This document shows, one piece after another, positions 1 through 7,310 of a DNA stretch of 64,000 nucleotides. Origin of the DNA: XYD12-FULL-36-8 sp041739035 (GTDB lineage: Bacteria; Bacteroidota; Ignavibacteria; Ignavibacteriales; Ignavibacteriaceae). The position numbers were made by a program, and so were the translations under genes. The stretch lies in assembly GCA_041739035.1 (NCBI GenBank), contig JBGSOQ010000062.1:1-64000 (forward strand), written 5' to 3'. Position 1 is the first letter of the stretch. Each line of letters begins with the position of its first letter. The notes beneath the pieces were generated by a model. It was given only the letters and a program-made list of their open reading frames with translations, was not told the DNA's origin and did not search any database.

Positions 1-1
1 T

Positions 2-94
2 AAATATGGTAAGGGAGTAATTGATGGAATTGAAGCATTAAAAAAAGAGATTATAACCCGAAGAAAATATATATGGCCAGAAAAATATAAATAA
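2..94 (+). CDS. C-terminal end of a cassette gene (partial)
   Basis: An open frame runs in from the left edge and stops at TAA 92-94, six bases before attC0. The visible 30 residues are basic (KYGKGVIDGIEALKKE, then ITRRKYIWPEKYK). They are too few to assign a family. The position immediately before an attC site is that of the gene of the preceding cassette. The protein cannot be named from this fragment. Confidence 0.6.
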   Translation, partial: KYGKGVIDGIEALKKEIITRRKYIWPEKYK

Positions 95-99
95 AAGAA

Positions 100-322
100 A
101 TATAACAAGCGCCTCAACCCGACCGCCATTTTAGTTCGGCGGATTTGTGATTTTTAGCGTTGTATTTTTGTTCGGCATTTTGTTCTAAGTGTTCATTCTA
201 ATTAATTAACTTGCCTTCGGTTTGTACTGAACAAGTTACAAACCTACGGCTAAATATTTATCAGTTGTGTTTTACTCGGCTTCCTTGTTATGGGCGGCGG
301 GTTAGGCGCAACGTCGTTATGT
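100..322 (+). repeat. attC: attC0 recombination site
   Basis: R'' is ATATAAC at 100-106 and R' is GTTATGT at 316-322, with the crossover between 316 and 317. The inner variable terminal structure is a hairpin with arms GCCTTCGGTTTGTA (213-226) and TACAAACCTACGGC (237-250), type A. Two bases on the 5' arm (C and A on this strand, G and T on the other) have no partner in the 3' arm, as expected for the extrahelical bases of attC. Confidence 0.92.
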
Positions 323-326
323 GCTT

Positions 327-875
327 ATGAAATTAAATTTTAATACACTGTTAATACTTTTTGTTTTCCTTTCGTTTATTGGTTGTTCTAATATTCACAA
401 TTACTTATCAAGCAAGCAACCAGTAAGAACTATGAAGGAAATGGTAGAAAGCGTTGTTCAATACATAGCGACTAATCAAGAAAATAGTATTCTTCAAAAC
501 TTAAACACTGATCAAGAATTAAATTCATTCCTTATAGATTTTTGGATTAAAAGAGACCCAACACCTGGAACTGATAAAAATGAATTTAGAGACGAATACC
601 TGGAAAGATTTAGAATAGCAAATTTTTCTCTCGGTGGTTGGCAGAGTGATAGAGGAAGAGTATTTATCATCTATGGAAAACCAGAAGACATTATTATTGG
701 TTCAGAGATGGAAATATGGGTTTACAATAAAAAAGAAAAAATTCCATTCGTTGATAATTCAAAGAGTCTTCACAGCGAAATAGAGAGTGGTAAGATAAAA
801 TTTTATTTCTACGATTATATAGGAGCTGGTGTAATGCAGCAAGTTTATTCTTCAGAGTTTGGAGAAGGAAGATAA
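327..875 (+). CDS. GWxTD-domain lipoprotein (cassette 1)
   Basis: Small exported lipoprotein of 182 residues from ATG 327; a GTG at 321 would add two residues. The N-terminus is a lipoprotein signal, hydrophobic then LSFIGC, with Cys about 20 residues in. The middle carries FWIKRDPTPGTDKNEFRDEY and then GGWQSDRGRVFIIYGKPEDI. This matches the GWxTD domain found in Bacteroidota/Ignavibacteria exported proteins (normally FW..RDP.P.T..NEF...Y and GW.TDRGR.Y..YG.P). Here the signature T is S (GWQSD). The gene is the only one in the cassette and starts 10 bases after the crossover point, with no clear Shine-Dalgarno sequence. The biochemical role of the domain is not established. Confidence 0.75.
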   Translation: MKLNFNTLLILFVFLSFIGCSNIHNYLSSKQPVRTMKEMVESVVQYIATNQENSILQNLNTDQELNSFLIDFWIKRDPTPGTDKNEFRDEYLERFRIANFSLGGWQSDRGRVFIIYGKPEDIIIGSEMEIWVYNKKEKIPFVDNSKSLHSEIESGKIKFYFYDYIGAGVMQQVYSSEFGEGR

Positions 876-881
876 AATTGC

Positions 882-1104
882 ACATAACCAGCGCCTCAAC
901 CCGACCGCCATTTTAGTTCGGCGGATTTGTGATTTTTGAGATTGTGTTTTTGTTCGGCATCTTGTTCTAAGTGTTCGTTCTAATTAATTAACTTGCCTTC
1001 GGTTTGTACTGAACAAGTTACAAACCTACGGCTTAATCATTGGCATTTCGTTTTAGCTTGGCTTCCTTGTTCTGGGCGGCGGGTTAGGCGCAACGTCGTT
1101 ATAT
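882..1104 (+). repeat. attC: attC1 recombination site
   Basis: R'' is ACATAAC (882-888) and R' is GTTATAT (1098-1104). The terminal hairpin is the same type A as attC0. Cassette 1 starts GTTATGTGC (316-324) and ends GCACATAAC (880-888), a 9-bp complement. The body of the site differs from attC0 at only a few positions. Confidence 0.92.
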
Positions 1105-1627
1105 GGCAAACAAATTGAATCAAATCGAAAAATACATTGAAGAAGAAAAATGGGTAAAAGCAAGAATTGAAATTCTTAAAGAATTAAAACATCATAAAGA
1201 TGATCACTGGTTAATTATAAGATTAAGTACGACTTATTATGAAGAGCAAAAATATCAGAAGGCATTTGAATTAGCGGGAAGAGCTTTAAAATTGGCTCCG
1301 AATTGTCCATTAGTTCTATGGGATTATGCCTGTACATTAGATATGCTCGGTTAAGAAAAAGAAGCAATAAAAGTATTTCAATAAATTATAAAAAAAGGAA
1401 TTGAGGAAATTGCTCACGGAGATTGCGGAGAAGGCACACGCTGGGCAAAAGCACTTTATGCAGATTGTTTTTATCGACTTGCATTATCTTATTTAAGTAT
1501 TGGGCAAAAAGGCAAAGCAAAGGAATATTTTGATAAGCATTTTATTAGTCGAGGTCGTGGAATTCCTTCGATTTATAAAATCAATGAGGTGAAGAAAAAA
1601 TACAAACAATTACTAAAAGCCATATAA
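1103..1627 (+). pseudogene. TPR-repeat protein with two internal TAA codons (cassette 2)
   Basis: The first 83 residues from ATG 1103 form TPR-like helices (WVKARIEILKELKHHKDDHW, then YYEEQKYQKAFELAGRALKL). A TAA at 1352-1354 stops the frame after LDMLG. The same frame resumes with EKEAIKVFQ, meets a second TAA at 1382-1384, and continues for 80 more sense codons (IIKKGIEEIAHGDCGEG, later YRLALSYLSIGQKGKAKEYF) to a TAA at 1625-1627 inside the attC2 R'' box. The rebuilt protein would be 174 codons with clear TPR character on both sides. Both internal stops fit CAA (Gln) to TAA, one C-to-T change each. It is most simply a decayed cassette gene. A truncated 83-residue product or readthrough is possible but unsupported. 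Confidence 0.8.
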
Positions 1628-1844
1628 CCAGCGCCTCAACCCGACCGCCATTTTAGTTTAGCGGATTTATAATTTTTGGCGTTTTGTTTTAGTTAAAGAT
1701 TTTGTTCTAAGTGTTCGTTCTAATTAATTAACTTGCCTTCGGTTTGTACTGAACAAGTTACAAACCTTCGGCTAAATATTTATCAGTTGTGTTTTACTTG
1801 GCTTCCTTGCTTGGGGCGGCGGGTTAGGCGCAACGTCGTTATAC
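1622..1844 (+). repeat. attC: attC2 recombination site
   Basis: R'' is ATATAAC (1622-1628) and R' is GTTATAC (1838-1844). The terminal hairpin is type A with one change on the 3' arm (CCTTCGGC), which makes that arm fully complementary to the 5' arm. The cassette 2 ends GTTATATGGC (1098-1107) and GCCATATAAC (1619-1628) are complementary over 10 bp. The stop codon of the cassette gene falls inside R''. Confidence 0.92.
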
Positions 1845-1856
1845 AACTTAATCTTT

Positions 1857-2477
1857 ATGATTAAATTTTTTTATTCTTGGTTAATTTTATTAACGCTTCT
1901 TACAGTTTTAAGTTGCAATCAAAATGATATTAACAAAAAGGTTAGTCCTTCAGACACGACTCAAAAAATAGATTCAATAAAGTTTTTACAGTACTATTCA
2001 AACTTAAAAGAGTTAAAACTTCCCCTAACGCTAAAGTGCGGTTTAGCATCTGATGTTTCTTATAATTATGCACCTTTCAACAATTACTTTGAAAGGAATT
2101 TCGATTCACCACTTTATGTAGCTGGGAAAATTTATAAGGATAATAATTTCATATCTTTATTGTATGGTATTGTTGGTGATGATTTATATCCGGTTCTTTT
2201 CAATTACAATAACGACGGGACTAAACTAGATTCTTTAGATCTTTCTGGGAGTTGTGAAGGAGATGAAGGTTTTCTAAGCAGCACAACCGTTACGTTTAAC
2301 CAAGATTATTCAATTTTAAAAATAGATTCAGTTACTCGATATTCTGAAAATGATTTTTCACAATTAAAAGCTAGTGCTGATACAACTGCAATCTTGATTT
2401 ATAAGTACAGAATTCTAAAAGATGGATACTTTTCTTTAGAAGATTCTTCTAAAAAAGAAATTATTAATACTAAATAG
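1857..2477 (+). CDS. Putative lipoprotein, unknown function (cassette 3)
   Basis: The 206-residue product starts MIKFFYSWLILLTLLTVLSC, a lipoprotein signal with lipobox VLSC and Cys at residue 20, followed by a polar linker (NQNDINKKVSPSDTTQK). The rest is a soluble domain with alternating hydrophobic residues, suggesting beta structure. No family signature is recognised. The start is the first ATG in the cassette, 19 bases after the crossover. It is the only gene of its cassette, and expression would rely on an upstream cassette or integron promoter or an unseen internal one. The best description is an envelope-anchored hypothetical protein, probably facing the periplasm or surface. Confidence 0.75.
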   Translation: MIKFFYSWLILLTLLTVLSCNQNDINKKVSPSDTTQKIDSIKFLQYYSNLKELKLPLTLKCGLASDVSYNYAPFNNYFERNFDSPLYVAGKIYKDNNFISLLYGIVGDDLYPVLFNYNNDGTKLDSLDLSGSCEGDEGFLSSTTVTFNQDYSILKIDSVTRYSENDFSQLKASADTTAILIYKYRILKDGYFSLEDSSKKEIINTK

Positions 2478-2479
2478 TT

Positions 2480-2703
2480 GTATAACAAGCGCCTCAACCC
2501 GACCGCCGTTTTTGTTCGGCGGATTTGAGATTTTTGAAATTGTATTTTAGTTATGGTTTTTTGTTCTAAGTGTTCGTTCTAATTAATTAACTTGCCTTCG
2601 GTTTGTACTGAACAAGTTACAAACCTGCGGCTTAATATTTATCAGTTGTGTTTTACTTGGCTTCCTTGTTATGGGCGGCGGGTTAGGCGCAACGTCGTTA
2701 GGC
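2480..2703 (+). repeat. attC: attC3 recombination site
   Basis: R'' is GTATAAC (2480-2486) and R' is GTTAGGC (2697-2703). The terminal hairpin is type A with one variant base (CCTGCGGC). The cassette 3 ends GTTATACAACT and AGTTGTATAAC are complementary over 11 bp. Confidence 0.92.
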
Positions 2704-2711
2704 ACATAATT

Positions 2712-3317
2712 ATGCGATATCTTATTTTCATATTTTTTATTCCTTTCTTTTTTATATATCCACAGAATAACAGCTACAAGATTGAAGGCAAAGTCATTGA
2801 CGCAAGTACACTTGAACCGATTGTCCATGCTAATGTTTTAGTAGAAGGTACAATAAATGGTGCTGCCACAAATCTCAATGGTTATTTTAATTTAGTTTTA
2901 CCATTTGACCATCATACAATTAAAATATCAGCTGTTGGATATGAACCACAATCTCTGACATTAATTTGTTTAAATAATAATGACAAGAATGTAAATACAA
3001 TTGTTGTAGGGTTAAAACAAACTCCTATTATTGATTGTTTTATAATAAATTATGATGTTGATTCAGTTTCAGCTAAAGGAAGGTTTGATGTAGTTAGTGA
3101 TATTCAATCTGGCGTTTACCGTTTAATTCAGAAGTTTCAAATTACACAACTACAAGAATATTATAGTAGTAAATATGCTTTCTCATTTATTATTGATACT
3201 AGGAATTTAAGAGAATATCGTATGTCTTATAATGAAATTGTTTTAATAGCATTGTTACATAAATTTGGCAATGAAATTCTTCAAACATTAAAGTCTTTAG
3301 ATTGGGAAAATAATTAA
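2712..3317 (+). CDS. Exported carboxypeptidase-regulatory-like domain protein (cassette 4)
   Basis: Starting at ATG 2712 gives a 201-residue protein with a clear signal peptide (MRYLIFIFFIPFFFIYPQ). The frame is open further upstream, but that stretch is attC3 sequence and is not counted. Residues about 22-105 form a CarboxypepD_reg-like beta sandwich (YKIEGKVIDASTLEPIVHAN, GAATNLNGYFNL, IKISAVGYEPQ). This domain usually precedes TonB receptors or stands in cell-surface proteins of Bacteroidota. The C-terminal 95 residues are unassigned. There is no receptor barrel, so the protein is a stand-alone exported domain and its partner is unknown. Confidence 0.75.
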   Translation: MRYLIFIFFIPFFFIYPQNNSYKIEGKVIDASTLEPIVHANVLVEGTINGAATNLNGYFNLVLPFDHHTIKISAVGYEPQSLTLICLNNNDKNVNTIVVGLKQTPIIDCFIINYDVDSVSAKGRFDVVSDIQSGVYRLIQKFQITQLQEYYSSKYAFSFIIDTRNLREYRMSYNEIVLIALLHKFGNEILQTLKSLDWENN

Positions 3318-3321
3318 AAGT

Positions 3322-3544
3322 GCCTAACCAGCGCCTCAACCCGACCGCCGTTTTGGTTAGGTGGATTTGAGATTTTTGAAATTGTGTTTTAGTTAAAGAT
3401 TTTGTTCTAAGTGTTCGTTCTAATTAATTAACTTGCCTTCGGTTTGTACTGAACAAGTTACAAACCTACGGCTAAATATTTATCAGTTGTGTTTTACTTG
3501 GCTTCCCTGTTATGGGCGGCGGGTTAAGCGCAACGTCGTTATGT
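3322..3544 (+). repeat. attC: attC4 recombination site
   Basis: R'' is GCCTAAC (3322-3328) and R' is GTTATGT (3538-3544). The terminal hairpin is type A. The L' arm has one variant base (GGGTTAAGCGC instead of GGGTTAGGCGC). The cassette 4 ends pair over 9 bp (GTTAGGCAC / GTGCCTAAC). Confidence 0.9.
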
Positions 3545-3568
3545 GTATTCTTAATCTTGGAGAACATT

Positions 3569-4264
3569 GTGATTTCAAAGAATATATTATTGATTTTGAT
3601 TTCAATACTTTATTGTTTCCCCATTGGTTGTCAATCCGATTTAGGAAATGATTTTAAATTAAAAATAGAGATCATTAATAATGGCGCATCTTTATCGAAG
3701 ACAGATGTTATTTTTAAGGATAATTACGCTTACCAAGTAGTTGATGATTCTATTAATGCAATTTTTAATTTAACAGAAATGTGGTATTTAGAACCATCAG
3801 CTAATAAAACTATAACACTTTCTTCTTGTGAAGATTTTTTTCAACAAGGTAAAGAAAAAACTAAGTCGTCAATTGCTGCCTCAAATGACACTTCAATAAT
3901 TAATTTTGTGAATGCACTTATCAATCCGAGTTATAAACTAAAAGAAGATGCTAATGGGATAATCATTTGGAATGATTATTTTCAATATGTTATTAAAGAC
4001 TATGATAAGTTATCTGAAGATCAGAATAACCTAATTTACTCTTACGATATTTTAGCAGCTTATCAAAAAGCGATTATTAATCCCAAACTTCCGCCTTTCC
4101 CCCAAATCGAATTATCAAAGATTTTGAAACAAAAGAAAATTCTTCCAAAATCAATAACAGTAAATATGAAAATGAAAACAAATGAAATATCTATGAAAGT
4201 AAATTATTCAATGGATTTAATCAGTGAAAAGGAAAAATCATTAATAAAATCAATTAATAAATAA
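3569..4264 (+). CDS. Putative lipoprotein, unknown function (cassette 5)
   Basis: I place the start at GTG 3569 because GGAGA (3559-3563) precedes it at ribosome-binding distance. The product then opens with a lipoprotein signal (basic ISKN, hydrophobic LLILISILYCFPIGC). The open frame extends upstream only through attC4. The mature part of about 210 residues is hydrophilic, with stretches suggesting a beta-rich fold (LKIEIINNGASLSKTDVIF, SKILKQKKILPKSITVNM). I do not recognise a family. Sole gene of its cassette; the predicted location is an envelope membrane facing the periplasm or surface. Confidence 0.7.
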   Translation: MISKNILLILISILYCFPIGCQSDLGNDFKLKIEIINNGASLSKTDVIFKDNYAYQVVDDSINAIFNLTEMWYLEPSANKTITLSSCEDFFQQGKEKTKSSIAASNDTSIINFVNALINPSYKLKEDANGIIIWNDYFQYVIKDYDKLSEDQNNLIYSYDILAAYQKAIINPKLPPFPQIELSKILKQKKILPKSITVNMKMKTNEISMKVNYSMDLISEKEKSLIKSINK

Positions 4265-4267
4265 TAC

Positions 4268-4490
4268 ACATAACCAGCGCCTCAACCCGACCGCCGTTTT
4301 TGTTAGGCGATTTTATAATTTTTGGCGTTTTGTTTTTGTTCGGCATTTTGTTCTAAGTGTTCGTTCTAATTAATTAATTTGCCTTCGGTGCTTACTGATA
4401 AAGTTAAGCACCTACGGCTTAATATTTATCAGTTGTGTTTTACTCGGCTTCCTTGTTATGGGCGGCGGGTTAGGCGCAACGTCGTTATAC
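4268..4490 (+). repeat. attC: attC5 recombination site (compensated hairpin variant)
   Basis: R'' is ACATAAC (4268-4274) and R' is GTTATAC (4484-4490). The terminal hairpin keeps the GCCTTCGG foot, but the stem core changes from GGTTTGTA/TACAAACC to GGTGCTTA/TAAGCACC. Three changes on the 5' arm are each matched on the 3' arm. The cassette 5 ends GTTATGTGTATT and AATACACATAAC pair over 12 bp. Confidence 0.92.
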
Positions 4491-4504
4491 TGTCTAAGGA
4501 AAAT

Positions 4505-5041
4505 ATGAAAGTTGAAATAGATTTAGATAAGATATTTTCATTAGGGAAAATTAATGAAAAAGAAAATATTAGATTTAGATCGTATCTCAAAAACTTAGAT
4601 ATAAGAATTGATGAACTTGATAAATTAGTTCATTCGATAAATGATGATGTTACAAAACAAATAGACTGTACCAAATGCGCGAATTGTTGTAAATCAATAA
4701 AACCCGTTTTAGATACTGCTGACATTATTAAGTTTGCAGAAGGTCTAAATCTTACTTCAGAAGAATTTACCAAGAACTCTTGTAGTTTAAGTGAAAGCGA
4801 AAAAGATAAATACAATTTTAATCATCTCCCTTGTCCATTTTTAAAAGATAATAAATGTACAAATTATAATTATCGTCCAATGGATTGCCAATCATATCCT
4901 CATTTACAAAAAAATGAATTCATATTTAGATTGTGGGGTGTAATTGATAATTATTCTATTTGTCCAATTGTATTTAATGTTTTTGAAATTTTAAAAGCAG
5001 AATTATGGAACAAAAACTGGAGAAAAAGCATAGAGTTCTAA
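4505..5041 (+). CDS. YkgJ-family cysteine-cluster protein (cassette 6)
   Basis: A soluble 178-residue protein from ATG 4505. It has the CxxCxxCC motif DCTKCANCCK (C55, C58, C61, C62) and later cysteines C110 in LPCPFL, C118 in NKCTNY, C128 in MDCQSYP and C153. The order CxxCxxCC ... CPFL...C..Y..RP..C..YP is the signature of the YkgJ family (Fe-S or zinc-binding, UPF0153). Family members are thought to bind a metal cluster; the reaction is unknown. Residues 1-50 are charged and probably helical. The frame is open upstream only across attC5. Sole gene in its cassette. Confidence 0.85.
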   Translation: MKVEIDLDKIFSLGKINEKENIRFRSYLKNLDIRIDELDKLVHSINDDVTKQIDCTKCANCCKSIKPVLDTADIIKFAEGLNLTSEEFTKNSCSLSESEKDKYNFNHLPCPFLKDNKCTNYNYRPMDCQSYPHLQKNEFIFRLWGVIDNYSICPIVFNVFEILKAELWNKNWRKSIEF

Positions 5042-5047
5042 AAGCCA

Positions 5048-5273
5048 TTATAACCAGCGCCTCAAACCGACCGCCATTTTAGTTGGGCGGATTTATAATT
5101 TTTGGCGTTTAATTTTTGTTCGGCATTTTGTTCTAAGTGTTCGTTCTAATTAATTAACTTACAAACTGCACTTTTGCTGACGCAAGTTAAGTGCAGTTTG
5201 TTAAATATTTATCAGTTGTGTTTTACTTGGCTTCCTTGTTATGGGCGGCGGGTTAGGCGCAACGTCGTTAGGT
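5048..5273 (+). repeat. attC: attC6 recombination site (type B hairpin)
   Basis: R'' is TTATAAC (5048-5054) and R' is GTTAGGT (5267-5273). Here the terminal hairpin is a different sequence from attC0-5: ACAAACTGCACTT (5161-5173) and AAGTGCAGTTTGT (5189-5201), a perfect 13-bp stem with loop TTGCTGACGCAAGTT. The cassette 6 ends pair over only 6 bp before a mismatch (GTTATA/TATAAC), the weakest in the array. Confidence 0.9.
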
Positions 5274-5302
5274 TAAATTATCCTTATGAAATGGAGATAA
5301 AG

Positions 5303-5716
5303 ATGAAAATACAAAATTTAGTATTATTAAGTGCCATTCTACTGATTAGTTACTCTTGTTCCAAAGAAGAGATTGTCGCACCTAAAGAAGTCCCTGAATT
5401 TATTGGTAAATGGAAACTAATCGATGTTCAAATGAGCGTTTTTCCAGATGCTTATCTATATGCCAAAGATATTGGTTCTGAATTAGAGTTTAATAGTCAA
5501 AATAACTTTACGCTTATTGAAAACAACGATACAATTTCTGGTCATTGGAATACTAGTACCTCTAATGGGACTTTAGTATTAACATCAAGTAATAATTTTC
5601 TCTTTTGTTATGATGAATATGAAGTATTGGATAGCAACCTTCATTTAACGTATTACATTCCAAATGATTCGAGTCATTTAATTTATCAATACTATGAAAC
5701 ATATATTAAAGAATAG
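5303..5716 (+). CDS. Lipocalin-like lipoprotein (cassette 7)
   Basis: ATG 5303 is chosen over ATG 5291 because GGAG (5293-5296) sits just upstream and because the product then begins with a compact lipoprotein signal, MKIQNLVLLSAILLISYSC, with Cys at residue 19. The 118-residue mature part has the pattern of Bacteroidota lipocalin-like lipoproteins: P.F.GKWKL.D near the start, FNSQNNFTLIENND, ISGHWNTS, GTLVLTSSNN and a terminal LHLTYYI. This fold is a small beta barrel and the ligand is unknown. Likely tethered to the outer membrane. Sole gene in the cassette. Confidence 0.78.
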   Translation: MKIQNLVLLSAILLISYSCSKEEIVAPKEVPEFIGKWKLIDVQMSVFPDAYLYAKDIGSELEFNSQNNFTLIENNDTISGHWNTSTSNGTLVLTSSNNFLFCYDEYEVLDSNLHLTYYIPNDSSHLIYQYYETYIKE

Positions 5717-5728
5717 ATTAAGAATTTA

Positions 5729-5967
5729 ACCTAACAAGCGCCTCAACCCGACCGCCATTTTAGTGCGGCGGAATTGTGATTTTTGAAATTGTGTTTTAGT
5801 TCGGCATTTTGTTCTAAGTGTTCGTTCTAATTAATTAACTTACAAACTGCACTTTTGCTGACGCAATCCGTTAGCAAACGGAAAGTGCAGTTTGTTTAAT
5901 CATCGGCAATTGTGTTTTACTTGGCTTCCCTGTTATGGGCGGCGGGTTAGGCGCAACGTCGTTATAA
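5729..5967 (+). repeat. attC: attC7 recombination site (long type B hairpin)
   Basis: R'' is ACCTAAC (5729-5735) and R' is GTTATAA (5961-5967). The terminal hairpin is extended: ACAAACTGCACTTT (5842-5855) and AAAGTGCAGTTTGT (5882-5895). The loop can itself pair, either TTTGCTGACG with CGTTAGCAAA (one mismatch) or CCGTT with AACGG (5868-5881). The cassette 7 ends pair over 13 bp (GTTAGGTTAAATT / AATTTAACCTAAC), the longest in the array. Confidence 0.92.
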
Positions 5968-5974
5968 AAACAAT

Positions 5975-6382
5975 TTGAAGTTTAATTTGAATTACAATCC
6001 TTCTATTGAAAGTAGATCAACTGATGAGTTGTTGGAAATTGTTTCCAATATAGAAGATTGGAATGAAGATGCTGTTTTAGTTGCTCAAGATGAACTTATA
6101 AAAAGAGGAATCAAATCTGATAAGCAATCTTTCCTGAAAGATATTACTACTAAAGCTAAAACTAAAAAGAGTTCAATTAAAGAAAATGCAAGTTATCCGC
6201 ACTGGTATTTACTTTTTATGTTTCTTTTGCCGTTTCTAGCATTTCGGCACTTCTTTGATAATAATGATTCAGTTATTGAATTAGAAAATGAAGGATATTA
6301 TAGAAAAGCTAAACAAAGGTTTTTTTGTTTATTAGGTGGCTTTATTATGTGGGTTCTCATTATTAAGTTTTTTCTGTTTTAG
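5975..6382 (+). CDS. Small membrane protein, unknown function (cassette 8)
   Basis: A 135-residue protein whose best start is TTG 5975, since there is no earlier start in the cassette and no ATG before the conserved N-terminal part. Residues about 9-45 (SIESRSTDELLEIVSNIEDW, then AVLVAQDELIKRG) match a helical motif, seen in many small Bacteroidota membrane proteins, of the type 'S.DELLEI..N..DY...A...A..EL..R'. Two hydrophobic segments follow (HWYLLFMFLLPFLAF at about 73-87 and FFCLLGGFIMWVLIIKFFLF at the C-terminus), separated by a charged loop. Function not recognised. Sole gene of its cassette; predicted inner-membrane protein with a soluble N-terminal helical part. Confidence 0.65.
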   Translation: MKFNLNYNPSIESRSTDELLEIVSNIEDWNEDAVLVAQDELIKRGIKSDKQSFLKDITTKAKTKKSSIKENASYPHWYLLFMFLLPFLAFRHFFDNNDSVIELENEGYYRKAKQRFFCLLGGFIMWVLIIKFFLF

Positions 6383-6385
6383 TTT

Positions 6386-6613
6386 TTATAACAAGCGCCT
6401 CAACCCGACCGCCATTTTAGTGCGGCGGTTTTGTGATTTTTGAAATTGTATTTTGGTTATAGTTTGTTGTTCTAAGTGTTCGTTCTAATTAATTAACTTA
6501 CAAACCGCACTTTTGCTGACGCAAGTTAAGTGCAGTTTGTTTAATCATTGGCATTTGTGCTTTAGCTCGGCTTCCTTGTTATTGGCGGCGGGTTAGGCGC
6601 AACGTCGTTATAT
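6386..6613 (+). repeat. attC: attC8 recombination site (type B hairpin)
   Basis: R'' is TTATAAC (6386-6392) and R' is GTTATAT (6607-6613). The hairpin arms are ACAAACCGCACTT and AAGTGCAGTTTGT. One position is C against A on this strand but G against T, a wobble, on the other strand. The cassette 8 ends pair over 11 bp (GTTATAAAAAC / GTTTTTATAAC). Confidence 0.9.
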
Positions 6614-6616
6614 GTT

Positions 6617-7302
6617 ATGATGACAAGAGAATTAAAATACTTTATACTTTGGTTTGTCTTTGGATTAATTTTTGCTTTTGCACTTTCTTTACATCTTAAT
6701 TTCCCATTCTTACCAAAGAAAAAATATGAACAAGGTTTTTGGAACTATTTAGGCCGTTTCCTCATTTTCTTTATCCCATATTTTTTCTTTTTAATTGTTC
6801 GTTTAATCTTATTCATCATTTATAAACTTAGAGTTATTAAGCGCATTAATAAACCATCAGTTATTGCAAGTATATTATTCTTTTCATTATTCGTTGGTTA
6901 CTTTGTAAATATTTATGCAAATGAAAAATATTTTTTAGTCTTATTCAACATCCAAAGATCTATCAACCAATTTCCAAAATGGACAAAGACTATCGCAATG
7001 TCACTTGGAAACGTTACACGGCTAAAGGTGGTTTTTATTTCCCTCCAGACCGTTTCATCGCTGAGACTTTGTATTTTGATTCAGATACAACAGCAATTTT
7101 AATATCTAGATCAATTGAAAAGAATAATCTTTTTATATGGAAATACTTACTTAATATAAATGATTGGGTTGATACGAATTCTGCTATTTTAAGAAATGAT
7201 TCGCTAATTTCAGATTTCGGATATGGAATTGATGAAATTAAAAAACTAAATTTTAAAAACGATACTCTCAGGTTTAAACCAAATATTATTTTTTTAGAAT
7301 AA
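6617..7302 (+). pseudogene. Membrane protein split by a -1 frame change at T TTT TTA (cassette 9)
   Basis: Frame 1 runs from ATG 6617 (MMTRELKYFILWFVFGLIFA) and encodes three hydrophobic segments: about residues 7-27, 46-70 and 82-100. After YANEKYF the frame continues as composition-poor sequence to a stop at 7100-7102. The -1 frame is open from 6925 and gives a well-formed soluble continuation (SLIQHPKIYQPISKMDKDYR, later RFIAETLYFDSDTTAI) to TAA 7300-7302 just before attC9. The switch point is T TTT TTA at 6931-6937, in phase as X XXY YYZ, the form used in -1 ribosomal slippage. Joined, the protein has about 228 residues. It may be an indel in a T run, a sequencing error, or a real slippage site. 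No family recognised. Confidence 0.7.
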
Positions 7303-7310
7303 TAAATAAC

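Noticed and set aside
694..885. Minus-strand open frame inside cassette 1
   Set aside because: It lies antisense to the GWxTD gene and has no domain pattern. Shadow of an AT-rich gene.
2592..2711. In-frame extensions of about 40 residues that run from attC sequence into cassette genes (also at 4379, 5174 and 7481)
   Set aside because: The same peptide-like reading is just the translation of the conserved attC. The cassette products have proper signal peptides or motifs only from the internal starts.
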